Assembly (NCBI GenBank): GCA_964226685.1
Contig: CAXQRU010000111.1
Location: 1 to 15,963, forward strand
Direction: 5' to 3'
Source: CAXQRU01 sp964226685
Lineage (GTDB): Bacteria; Pseudomonadota; Gammaproteobacteria; Pseudomonadales; Cellvibrionaceae
DNA: 15,963 bases
In this document: in pieces, positions 7,603 through 14,562 of the stretch
Numbering within the stretch: the first letter of the stretch is position 1
How the letters are laid out: the number at the start of each line of letters is the position of its first letter
Notes under the pieces: model-generated
Told to the model about the DNA's origin: nothing
What the model saw: only the letters and a program-made list of their open reading frames with translations
Databases searched by the model: none
Made by a program: the position numbers and the translations under genes

Positions 7603-8635
7603 ATCTCGAATAGCGAGGCTTTTAGCCTCGCTTATTTTATCTGTGCTTTTGTTCTCTTGCTCTGATCCAAATCAAGAGCAAAGACAACTCAAGAAAATTT
7701 CTGGTGCCACCATGGGCACTTTCTACAACATCTCATTAGTTGGATTTGATGGTGATGAGCAATTGCTTAAACAAGCAGTTGATGAAGAGCTTGCAAGAAT
7801 TAACGGATTAATGTCTACCTACGACTCAAACTCAGAAATTTCGCAGATAAATAAAAGTGCTAGCGGTCAATGGCTATCAATCTCTGAGGAGATGGTTTTT
7901 GTTATGTCATACGCATTGAAAGTGTTTGAACTTTCTGGCGGGCAATATGATATTAGTGTTGGGCCATTAGTTAATCTTTGGGGCTTTGGCCCGTCCCGAG
8001 GTGATAAAGCCCCAAGTGATGAAGAAATCAATCAGGCGCTAGCTAGAATTGGCAGCGATCAATTAGAGTTAGATGAAGCTAATTTGAAGCTTCGAAAAAA
8101 GAAGGATTTATACTTAGATTTGTCTTCTTTAGCTAAAGGTTATGCGGTTGATGTTATTTCTAGTTTATTAGAAAAAAAATTTGGTGTAAGCAATTCACTA
8201 GTGGATATTGGTGGCGAAGTCAAAGCGAGAGGGTTGAATGCTTCGGGTGGCCCTTGGAGAATAGGAATAGAAACTCCTTCGTTAACTCAAAATCAAAGCC
8301 ATACCATTGTGCACTTGAGTAATGTTTCGGTAGCAACCTCAGGTGATTATCGAAACTTCTATTGGGATAATGGACAACGGTTCTCACACATAATTGATCC
8401 CAAAACAGGCAGGCCAATCAAACATCAGTTGGCCTCGGTTACCGTTATTGATGAGTCTACTATGAAAGCTGATGCGCTAGCGACAGCTTTTTTAGCGATG
8501 GGAGAGAATAAGGCTTTGGCGATAGCCAATGAAAAAGGCATCCCTGTTTTTATGATTAGCCATGATGGTGAGTCACTAAGAGTCAGTCAAAGTAACTATT
8601 TTGAAAAATATTTGAAAGTAGGAGAGAGCAAATGA
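7586..8635 (+). CDS. apbE: FAD:protein FMN transferase, predicted lipoprotein
   Basis: ApbE cleaves FAD and attaches FMN to Thr in the SGAT-type motifs of NqrB and NqrC, outside the cytoplasmic membrane and with Mg2+. The N-terminus (MTLVAKSRIARLLASLIL...) is a short signal peptide ending at LLFSC, a lipobox with an unusual Phe at -2. Family blocks follow in order: ATMGTFYNI, GGQYDISVGPLVNLWGFGP, DLSSLAKGYAVD, LVDIGGEV, TSGDYRNFY...HIIDPKTGRPI, and ADALATAF, which contributes metal-binding Asp/Thr. The length of 349 residues is normal. The start ATG 7586 lies inside nqrF and lacks a clear ribosome site; TTG 7592 and GTG 7595 are alternatives. Translation may be coupled to nqrF. A terminator-like hairpin (7612-7638) lies in the signal-peptide codons. 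The gene ends in an ATGA overlap with nqrM. Confidence 0.96.
   Translation: MTLVAKSRIARLLASLILSVLLFSCSDPNQEQRQLKKISGATMGTFYNISLVGFDGDEQLLKQAVDEELARINGLMSTYDSNSEISQINKSASGQWLSISEEMVFVMSYALKVFELSGGQYDISVGPLVNLWGFGPSRGDKAPSDEEINQALARIGSDQLELDEANLKLRKKKDLYLDLSSLAKGYAVDVISSLLEKKFGVSNSLVDIGGEVKARGLNASGGPWRIGIETPSLTQNQSHTIVHLSNVSVATSGDYRNFYWDNGQRFSHIIDPKTGRPIKHQLASVTVIDESTMKADALATAFLAMGENKALAIANEKGIPVFMISHDGESLRVSQSNYFEKYLKVGESK
7612..7638 (+). terminator. Terminator-like hairpin within the apbE signal-peptide codons
   Basis: Perfect arms AGCGAGGC (7612-7619) and GCCTCGCT (7625-7632) enclose the loop TTTTA, followed by TATTTTAT. The stem gains AAT/ATT pairs on the outside if one T is bulged. It lies 10 bases after the nqrF stop codon, the normal place for an operon terminator. 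It is also inside apbE, whose frame runs through it. It may be leaky and attenuate transcription into apbE-nqrM-sthA. Confidence 0.55.
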
Positions 8636-8865
8636 CAACATTCCTCTTTAGTTTATTACTACTTGGATTAGTCATGTTAGGCATGGCAGTTGGTGTAATA
8701 ATGGGCAGAAAACCATTAAAAGGCTCATGTGGTGGCGTGGGCGCCGCACTGGGTGAAAAGGATTATGTTTGCGAAATTTGTGGAGACGATCCAAACAAGT
8801 GCGATGAGCAATCCGGCAAAAATTTAGCTTATGATGCAACCGAAAAACAAAAGGAAAACTCATGA
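8632..8865 (+). CDS. nqrM: Na+-NQR maturation protein NqrM
   Basis: NqrM is a small membrane protein needed for assembly of active Na+-NQR, probably by helping deliver iron to the NqrD/NqrE centre. The 77-residue product has one N-terminal membrane helix (about residues 4-24) and then four cysteines, C33 (GSCGG), C47 and C50 (CEIC) and C57 (NKCDE), the typical DUF539 pattern. A hydrophilic tail follows. Its start overlaps the apbE stop and its stop overlaps the sthA start, both as ATGA, indicating translational coupling. An AGGAGAG-type ribosome site lies just before the ATG. Confidence 0.96.
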   Translation: MTTFLFSLLLLGLVMLGMAVGVIMGRKPLKGSCGGVGAALGEKDYVCEICGDDPNKCDEQSGKNLAYDATEKQKENS

Positions 8866-10265
8866 CTGATTATCAATACGATGTTCTTGTGATTGGCAGT
8901 GGCCCTTCAGGTGAGGGAACCGCTATGTCTTGTGCCAAAAGTGGATTGAGGGTTGCCATCGTTGAAGAGCGCCCAATGATTGGTGGCAACTGTATGCACA
9001 AAGGCACAATACCTTCGAAGTCTTTACGACATGTTGTTAAGCAAGTCATTCAGTTTAATGGCAATGATATTTTTAGAAAAATCGGTGATACCCGAGCTTT
9101 GACCTTCCCTGAAGTATTGGCAGAATCTCAAAAAGTGATTCCTAAGCAAGTCGATGTTCATACGGCTTTTTATGTCAAAAATCGCGTTAAAATACATTCT
9201 GGCTCCGCTAGCTTTATCGACGCAAATACTGTTGAAGTGTCTCAAGCTGATGGCGTCATTGAAACCATTGGTGCCAAACATATAATCGTTGCAACAGGTT
9301 CAAGACCCTACCAGCCAAGCGATATCGATTTTACCCATCCTAGAGTTTATGACAGCGATAGTATTCTCACGATGCAGCACACACCCAGAAATATGATTAT
9401 CTATGGTGCCGGTGTCATTGGTTGTGAATATGCCTCTATTTTTGCAGGCCTTGGCATTAAAGTGGATCTCATTAATACCCGAGACAGACTGTTATCTTTC
9501 TTAGACGACGAGATTTCTGATGCTCTCAGTTATCACCTAAGAGAGAATGGTGTCATGGTGAGACACCAAGAAGAGTATGATCGTGTTGAAGCCAATGAAG
9601 ATTGCGTGACCATGTATTTAAAGTCGGGCAAACGTCTTCGAGCGGACGCATTGTTCTGGGCTAATGGTCGCTCTGGAAATACCGACTCATTAAACTTGCC
9701 CGTGACCGGCTTAGAAGCGGACCATCGTGGACAGCTTAGTGTCAACGAACGTTATCAAACTTCAGTAGAGTCTATTTTTGCTGTGGGTGATGTCATTGGT
9801 TGGCCAAGTCTTGCCAGCGCTTCTTATGATCAGGGTAGGGCGATTGCCGATGCCATTCATGGTAAAGAAACTATTTTTATAGACGATGTTCCGACTGGTA
9901 TCTATACACTCCCAGAAATTAGTTCTCTAGGAAAGACTGAACGAGAGCTTACGGATGCTAAAGTGCCTTATGAAGTGGGCCGGGCGCTGTTTAAAAACTT
10001 AGCTCGTGCTCAAATTTCAGGGCAACAGGTTGGGATGTTAAAAATCCTATTTCATGTGGACACCTTTGAAATATTAGGCTTGCACTGTTTTGGGGCGGAA
10101 GCTTCAGAGATTATCCATATTGGTCAAGCAATCATGAAACAGTCGGGTGATGCCAATAATATCCATTACTTTGTCAATACTACCTTTAATTACCCAACTA
10201 TGGCCGAGGCTTATCGAGTCGCTTCGTTGGCCGGTATCAACCGAGTTAAACGCTTCCATCACTGA
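8862..10265 (+). CDS. sthA: Soluble pyridine nucleotide transhydrogenase (Si-specific)
   Basis: SthA transfers hydride between NADPH and NAD+ in the cytosol through FAD, without using the proton gradient. The 467 residues show the FAD loop GSGPSGEG (12-19), then GGNC44MHKGT49IPSK. The second redox Cys of dihydrolipoamide dehydrogenases is replaced by T49, which is diagnostic of SthA rather than Lpd or glutathione reductase. A second nucleotide fold (IIYGAGVIGCEYAS) continues into LINTRDRLL, as in E. coli SthA. AVGDVIGWPSLASAS and the C-terminal FNYPTMAEAYRVA are also typical. The start overlaps nqrM by 4 bases, so it is the last gene of the nqr unit. Pseudomonas also has sth near nqr, as I recall. 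A plausible reason is supply of NADH to NQR from excess NADPH. Confidence 0.97.
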   Translation: MTDYQYDVLVIGSGPSGEGTAMSCAKSGLRVAIVEERPMIGGNCMHKGTIPSKSLRHVVKQVIQFNGNDIFRKIGDTRALTFPEVLAESQKVIPKQVDVHTAFYVKNRVKIHSGSASFIDANTVEVSQADGVIETIGAKHIIVATGSRPYQPSDIDFTHPRVYDSDSILTMQHTPRNMIIYGAGVIGCEYASIFAGLGIKVDLINTRDRLLSFLDDEISDALSYHLRENGVMVRHQEEYDRVEANEDCVTMYLKSGKRLRADALFWANGRSGNTDSLNLPVTGLEADHRGQLSVNERYQTSVESIFAVGDVIGWPSLASASYDQGRAIADAIHGKETIFIDDVPTGIYTLPEISSLGKTERELTDAKVPYEVGRALFKNLARAQISGQQVGMLKILFHVDTFEILGLHCFGAEASEIIHIGQAIMKQSGDANNIHYFVNTTFNYPTMAEAYRVASLAGINRVKRFHH

Positions 10266-10270
10266 CACAA

Positions 10271-10292
10271 GTCTCCAGTTTGCTCTGGAGAC
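10271..10292 (+). terminator. Perfect hairpin after sthA, possible transcript end
   Basis: Arms GTCTCCAG (10271-10278) and CTGGAGAC (10285-10292) are perfectly complementary around the loop TTTGCT, 5 bases after the sthA stop. No T-run follows (ACCATCAACCCC), so it does not fit a textbook intrinsic terminator. It may protect the 3' end of the message or act with Rho. Confidence 0.4.
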
Positions 10293-10361
10293 ACCATCAA
10301 CCCCAAGTCATTTTAATTGTGACGCCATAATGATTTTCGGTCTAAACTTAAAGTAGTGCTA

Positions 10362-10383
10362 TCAACCTGATTAATCAGGTTGA
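10362..10383. repeat. Perfect 22-bp palindrome upstream of fimL
   Basis: TCAACCTGATT (10362-10372) is followed directly by its exact complement AATCAGGTTGA (10373-10383). It is followed by AAAAA and no T-run on the plus strand, and the minus strand has none either, so a terminator is unlikely. It lies 105 bases before the chosen fimL start and overlaps a possible -35 (TTGAAA, 10380-10385). An operator for a dimeric regulator is the most likely reading. No regulator is identified. Confidence 0.6.
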
Positions 10384-10394
10384 AAAACATACAT

Positions 10395-10411
10395 TTGCAA
10401 ACAATATGCAA
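10395..10411. repeat. Short inverted repeat TTGCA-N7-TGCAA upstream of fimL
   Basis: TTGCA (10395-10399) and TGCAA (10407-10411) are separated by AACAATA, in the presumed promoter region of fimL. With one extra T the arms extend to CATTTGCA and TGCAATG. Such repeats arise easily by chance in AT-rich DNA. Confidence 0.25.
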
Positions 10412-10487
10412 TGATATTCGCGCCATATTCTGAGTTAGCCATTTTTTTATGATAAGCTCAGAGCGTTACTTTATTTGGGGTTTTAGC

Positions 10488-12167
10488 GTGGAAAATAATC
10501 AAAAAGTGAATGTTAATTCCTTAATCCTAATTCGAGAGGAATTGGTTGCAACAATTGAACAAGCCGCCAATCATTTAGAGGCTTTTTTGAGTGACACAAG
10601 TAACTCAAAGTCTCTGGAAAGCTGCGTTGATTTACTAAGGCAAATTCGCGGTAGTTTGGCATTGATTCAACTTTATGGCGCACAAGATCTAGCTGCCGAA
10701 ATACTTCAAGGGATTTCAGATATCGCAGCAGACGATAAAATCAAATCTGATGATAAATTGTCGGAGTTAAGTCGAAGCTTTTTTATTCTGTCTCACTACT
10801 TTGAGTATGCTTTACAAAGGCAAAGAGGGATGCCAGTACTGTTGATACCGTATATCAATAGTATTCGGGTATCATTCCACAAACCCCTATTACAAGAAAG
10901 TCACTATTCTCAAATTGATACTAGCTATTCACATCATAATGATGCCGCCACCGAGGGTGATCTTGAAGATTTAGTTCGTCGTTTGAGGCACATGTACCAA
11001 GTTGGTCTCTTGGGTTTGCTAAGACAAACAGGCGTGGCTCCCTCCCTTAAATTAATGCAGCGCTCACTGTCTCGTTTGTGCAAAGCAATTAATGGCGACA
11101 ATACTCTTTTTTGGGTAGCTCATGCAGCCATGATCGCTTTTGAAGAAGATCAATTTGAGCTAACCTTAACCCGTAAAAGAGCGCTCAGCTCCCTCGATCG
11201 TCAATTTAAACAGTTAACGCAATCCACATCTGTCAATGATGACTTGTTAAAAGAGTTCCTTTATTGGTTGAGTATTTCAAGAAGTGAAGATCGAAATATC
11301 AAAGAAGTGAAATCTGCCTTTGCTCTTGAGGATTCGAGTTACAGCGAGGCTGATTTACAAAGAGAACAACATAGCTTAACGGGTCCGACAGCGAATACCG
11401 TTAGTTCAGTTGTGTCTACCATTCAGGATGAGCTTAGAGATGTAAAAGAAATCATGGAAAACGCGTCGATGGGTGATCACTCTAGTTTGCAAAAATACGG
11501 CGAAATGATTACCAAAATGACCAATATCAAGGATATTTTAGATGTAGTTGGTTTAAAATCCGCGTCTCAAACCATGAAGCAACAACTCGATAAACTGAAG
11601 GAGCTTCAAGAGAAATCCGAAACCGCCGACTCTGTTGAACTACTCGAAATTGCTGATGCATTTTTGTATATTGAAAGTACTTTGAAAGGACTGAATAAAC
11701 TCGATTTTTCCAGTGATCGTATCGTTGAAATTAATAAAATCACGCGCCGTGAAATGATTATTGCTAGTAATCTAGCCGAAGCTAAGAAGGTTGTATTAGA
11801 CGAAGTAGAAGCTGGCTTAGCTATGGTGAAAAGAGCACTTAGCGCCTTCAATGATTCAGAATACGATAGAGCCCATATTCGCAATGTGCCACCCACGCTC
11901 AATAGCATACGTGGTGGTATGTTGGTACTAGAAAAGCCAAGGGCCGCTGCTATTGTTGCCAGTAGTTGTTTGTTTATTGAGGGCTCATTGCTACCGGCAA
12001 CACAACCGGCTGCGCTTGAGCAAATGCTTGATACATTTGCAGATGCACTCATTGGTTTAGAGTACTATTTGGACTGCGTAAAAATAGATAACAATGTCGA
12101 TGATGAAATTCTAGCGATAGCAGAGGAAAGCCTTGCTGCTCTTGGTTATGGGGTGAGTCACTCATAA
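10488..12167 (+). CDS. fimL: FimL-like protein (degenerate HPt scaffold of type IV pilus/cAMP signalling)
   Basis: The product resembles P. aeruginosa FimL, which works with the Chp/FimV system to raise cAMP and support twitching motility and resembles the N-terminal part of ChpA without active phosphotransfer. The N-terminus LILIREELVATIEQAANHLEAF is FimL-like. HPt-type helices are recognisable, but the histidine is missing: LLRQIRGSLALI has Q52 where HPt domains have the phosphorylated His, and a second block, LNSIRGGMLVL, has N472. A predicted coiled coil runs through about residues 330-385. The protein is soluble, with no membrane segment. I chose GTG 10488 (559 residues) because GGGG (10477-10480) lies 7 bases upstream and the preceding residues look unconserved; ATG 10449 would give 572 residues but has no ribosome site. 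nudC begins 5 bases downstream, the same neighbour as in Pseudomonas (PA1822-PA1823). Confidence 0.82.
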   Translation: MENNQKVNVNSLILIREELVATIEQAANHLEAFLSDTSNSKSLESCVDLLRQIRGSLALIQLYGAQDLAAEILQGISDIAADDKIKSDDKLSELSRSFFILSHYFEYALQRQRGMPVLLIPYINSIRVSFHKPLLQESHYSQIDTSYSHHNDAATEGDLEDLVRRLRHMYQVGLLGLLRQTGVAPSLKLMQRSLSRLCKAINGDNTLFWVAHAAMIAFEEDQFELTLTRKRALSSLDRQFKQLTQSTSVNDDLLKEFLYWLSISRSEDRNIKEVKSAFALEDSSYSEADLQREQHSLTGPTANTVSSVVSTIQDELRDVKEIMENASMGDHSSLQKYGEMITKMTNIKDILDVVGLKSASQTMKQQLDKLKELQEKSETADSVELLEIADAFLYIESTLKGLNKLDFSSDRIVEINKITRREMIIASNLAEAKKVVLDEVEAGLAMVKRALSAFNDSEYDRAHIRNVPPTLNSIRGGMLVLEKPRAAAIVASSCLFIEGSLLPATQPAALEQMLDTFADALIGLEYYLDCVKIDNNVDDEILAIAEESLAALGYGVSHS

Positions 12168-12172
12168 TTTAG

Positions 12173-12946
12173 ATGGATATTAACAACAGCCTAATACTCT
12201 ACCAGGGTAGCTCCCTGGTGATTCAAAAGAACTCAGGGTTCCTGAAAAGAGATGATGTTAAGCTCTCATATAAAATGGATACACTCACCGTTCTGGATCC
12301 ACAGCGTGAGATATTTTGTGCAAGAATAACAGATGATGAGCACAAAATTTTCGAATTGGGTTTAGAGTTGCAACCTCTTCGGTACATTATTGACCAAATT
12401 TCGGTTGAACATTTTTCTCTTTACAGTCAAGGTCTACAGTTATTAAATGCAATTGATCACCAGCAGTTTTGTAATCGTTGTGGTGCATTGAATAAAAAGT
12501 TGTTAGATTCGGCAATCATGCATTGCAGTCAATGCCATACCGATCATTACCCTGTTATCTCTCCATGCATTATGGCTTTAATTTGTCGAGGTGAGTATTG
12601 CCTTTTGGCTCATCATATCCGCAGTCAGAAACCGGTTTATACCGCGTTAGCTGGCTTTGTGGAACCTGGTGAAACATTGGAGCAAACCCTGCATCGAGAG
12701 GTGAAAGAAGAGGTGGGTTTTACTGTTGATAACTTGCGATATTTTTCCAGTCAATCCTGGCCTTTTCCAAGCCAATTGATGATTGCTTTCTTGGCTGATT
12801 ATCAAAGTGGCTCCTTAGCTCTTGATCAATCAGAACTACATCACGCGGACTGGTTTCACTATAAAGAGCTTCCAATGATTCCTTCCACAGGTACGCTTTC
12901 TGGACAGCTTATTCGTTATTTTGTTGAATCTTGTGAGAAAAAATAA
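12173..12946 (+). CDS. nudC: NAD(H) pyrophosphatase / NAD-capped RNA decapping Nudix hydrolase
   Basis: NudC hydrolyses NADH to NMNH and AMP and removes NAD caps from RNA. The 257 residues equal the E. coli length. A zinc ribbon is formed by C100, C103, C118 and C121. The Nudix box is complete: G161, E167, R175, E176, E179, E180, G182 in GFVEPGETLEQTLHREVKEE. The NADH-selective motif reads SQSWPFPSQ here instead of the usual SQPWPFPxS, a small deviation at its third residue. No ribosome site is visible before the ATG, so translation is probably coupled to fimL, whose stop is 5 bases upstream. The GFA-like gene follows after 10 bases. Confidence 0.95.
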   Translation: MDINNSLILYQGSSLVIQKNSGFLKRDDVKLSYKMDTLTVLDPQREIFCARITDDEHKIFELGLELQPLRYIIDQISVEHFSLYSQGLQLLNAIDHQQFCNRCGALNKKLLDSAIMHCSQCHTDHYPVISPCIMALICRGEYCLLAHHIRSQKPVYTALAGFVEPGETLEQTLHREVKEEVGFTVDNLRYFSSQSWPFPSQLMIAFLADYQSGSLALDQSELHHADWFHYKELPMIPSTGTLSGQLIRYFVESCEKK

Positions 12947-12956
12947 GGATTGCACT

Positions 12957-13355
12957 ATGAAACACACTGGTAGCTGTCTCTGTGGCGGTGTTCATTACGA
13001 AATTGATGGCCCATTAACCGATGTGCTTAACTGTCATTGTTCAATGTGTCGAAAGCTTCATGCCTCGGCGTTTAGAACGCGCGCCAAAGTACAATCCCGC
13101 GATTGGAAGACGACTAAGGGCCAGGAGTTGATAAAATTTTATGAGTCCTCAATAGGTGAGTACAAGGGTTTTTGCTCTAACTGTGGTTCGAGCCTTTACA
13201 CGAAATTTGATGCCAATCCAGACGTCTACGGTTTTCCATTAGGCACACTTGATACCAATCCAGAAGTCAAAGCGCAAAGACATGTTTTTGTGGGAAGCAA
13301 AGCACCTTGGTTTGAGATTACCGATGATTTGCCTCAACATATAGAATATGACTAA
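12957..13355 (+). CDS. GFA / CENP-V family zinc-binding protein
   Basis: Small 132-residue protein of the glutathione-dependent formaldehyde-activating (GFA/CENP-V) fold. The zinc-ligand pattern is clear: C7-L-C9 at the start, C26-H-C28-S-M-C31 next, and C73-S-N-C76-G later. Despite the family name, most members have no proven role in formaldehyde metabolism, so the substrate is unknown. I set the start at ATG 12957 because AAGGA (12945-12949) lies 7 bases upstream and the family normally begins with a G-S-C-x-C segment; the frame is open back to 12921, inside nudC. It is the last gene of the fimL-nudC unit and ends 38 bases from the convergent antiporter gene. No clear terminator hairpin lies between them. 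Confidence 0.9.
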   Translation: MKHTGSCLCGGVHYEIDGPLTDVLNCHCSMCRKLHASAFRTRAKVQSRDWKTTKGQELIKFYESSIGEYKGFCSNCGSSLYTKFDANPDVYGFPLGTLDTNPEVKAQRHVFVGSKAPWFEITDDLPQHIEYD

Positions 13356-13393
13356 GCTATTTCGGATCAGCGGGCATTTGAATCCACCAGATA

Positions 13394-14368
13394 CTATTTG
13401 CCCAACACTGAAATAATCAACCAAGTATTGTAAGCAACAAAGGCCATTAGTAACAAACAACCTTCAAGCCGATTAATCTTTCCCTCGCCGCGAAAACCGT
13501 AAGCCATGACAAATAACCCGGCGGTCATTGCCATCATTACCGGCCAATCTCGTGTCAGTACTTCAGGCGATAGGTGAGGCATTGGAGTAATCACACCCGC
13601 AATACCAATAACAGCGAGAATATTGAACATATTTGAGCCGACCACATTGCCAATGGCAATATCATGTTCCCCCTTGCGGGCGGCAATGACTGATGCGGCG
13701 AGTTCCGGTAGTGAGGTGCCTAGGGCGACAATTGTCAGGCCGATAATGAGGTCGCTGACCCCAAGTGTATGGGCGATGGTTACAGCTCCCCACACCAAAA
13801 TTCGCGAGCTGACAATGAGCAATACCAGTCCGACCACTAGCCAGAAAATGGCACGATTGAGTGGCATCACGTGAGCAGTAAGCTCGCTGTCGGTATCTGC
13901 TTCCAATGCATCTCCTCGTCCACGAAGGGCGGCAAAGATAGTCCAGCCAATCAGACCAAAGAACCCAAGCAGTAGCATTAGAGCCTCAACTCGGCTAACC
14001 TCGTTATCCCAAAACATCACACCAGCCATAAGCCCGATCGCAAGCAGTAGAGGTAACTCCTTGCGGACAATCTTCGAATGGACGGCGATCGGTGCAACCA
14101 GTGCTGTAATACCAAGGATTAGTCCGGTGTTTACAATATTGGAGCCTAAAGCATTACCTAGTGCCAGGTTTGGATTCCCATCCAGCGCCGCCATAGCAGA
14201 AACTACCATTTCTGGAGCTGAAGTCCCCAAGCCCACAATTACCATTCCAATCAGCAAGGATGGCATTCCTGCATGCTTAGCGGTTGCAGCTGCCCCCTCC
14301 ACAAAACGGTCTGCACTCCATACCAATAAAGCAAATCCACCTAGGATAGAGAGTAGGGCTAGTGTCAT
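13394..14368 (-). CDS. Na+/Ca2+ antiporter of the CaCA family (YrbG-like)
   Basis: Integral membrane cation antiporter with about ten helices in two inversely related halves. Both alpha repeats are intact: GLGTSAPE (acidic residue E53) followed by GNALGSNIVN, and ALGTSLPE (E222) followed by GNVVGSNMFNI. The paired GTSxPE motifs bind the cations in this family. A hydrophilic linker around residues 150-168 separates the halves. The 324 residues match bacterial YrbG types. Members may exchange Na+ for Ca2+, but the ions have not been established for most. AAAAGG lies 5 bases before the ATG. It is the only minus-strand gene, convergent with the GFA-like gene and divergent from sohB. Its DNA is more GC-rich than its neighbours: five sampled 60-base lines average about 49%. 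Confidence 0.92.
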   Translation of the reverse strand: MTLALLSILGGFALLVWSADRFVEGAAATAKHAGMPSLLIGMVIVGLGTSAPEMVVSAMAALDGNPNLALGNALGSNIVNTGLILGITALVAPIAVHSKIVRKELPLLLAIGLMAGVMFWDNEVSRVEALMLLLGFFGLIGWTIFAALRGRGDALEADTDSELTAHVMPLNRAIFWLVVGLVLLIVSSRILVWGAVTIAHTLGVSDLIIGLTIVALGTSLPELAASVIAARKGEHDIAIGNVVGSNMFNILAVIGIAGVITPMPHLSPEVLTRDWPVMMAMTAGLFVMAYGFRGEGKINRLEGCLLLMAFVAYNTWLIISVLGK

Positions 14369-14562
14369 AAAAACCTTTTCATTCTGTCAGTTGGGAATCG
14401 TGATTTTAAGCTATGAGCCTGGGCATAGTAAATGTGAAACCCTATCAATAACGAGCGGCTTCTTCAAAACCTGTACATGCATGGTCGTCTCTCCGTCTCG
14501 CTTTGATTGTCATATCACGGTATCATAACGGCCGTTTTTTACCTCTACTAGGAGAGCTTATT

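Noticed and set aside
10147..10356. Small open frame across the end of sthA into the intergenic gap
   Set aside because: Most of it is out of frame within sthA, with no ribosome site or recognisable features.
10449..10487. Upstream ATG as the start of fimL
   Set aside because: The ATG follows a T-run without any ribosome site, and the added residues look unlike a conserved N-terminus. GTG 10488 with GGGG upstream is preferred, though not proven.
11606..12052. Antisense open frame of 148 codons within fimL
   Set aside because: It lies wholly on the opposite strand of a well-supported gene, has Ser/Ala-rich low-complexity content and no recognisable domain. It is a shadow.
13356..13393. Possible bidirectional terminator between the GFA-like gene and the antiporter
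   Set aside because: Only a 5-base GGGCA/TGCCC pairing with a loop of over 20 bases, extending into the antiporter codons, could be found, without T-runs at the right place.
14061..14528. Plus-strand open frame of 155 codons opposite the antiporter gene
   Set aside because: It is mostly the complement of a clear membrane protein gene, with no ribosome site and no family features. Its end runs through the intergenic region by chance.
14527..14536. Palindrome AACGGCCGTT followed by a T-run before sohB
   Set aside because: There is no loop-forming centre, so it cannot fold as a stable hairpin, and it lies only 27 bases before the sohB start with no transcript to terminate except an unlikely one.
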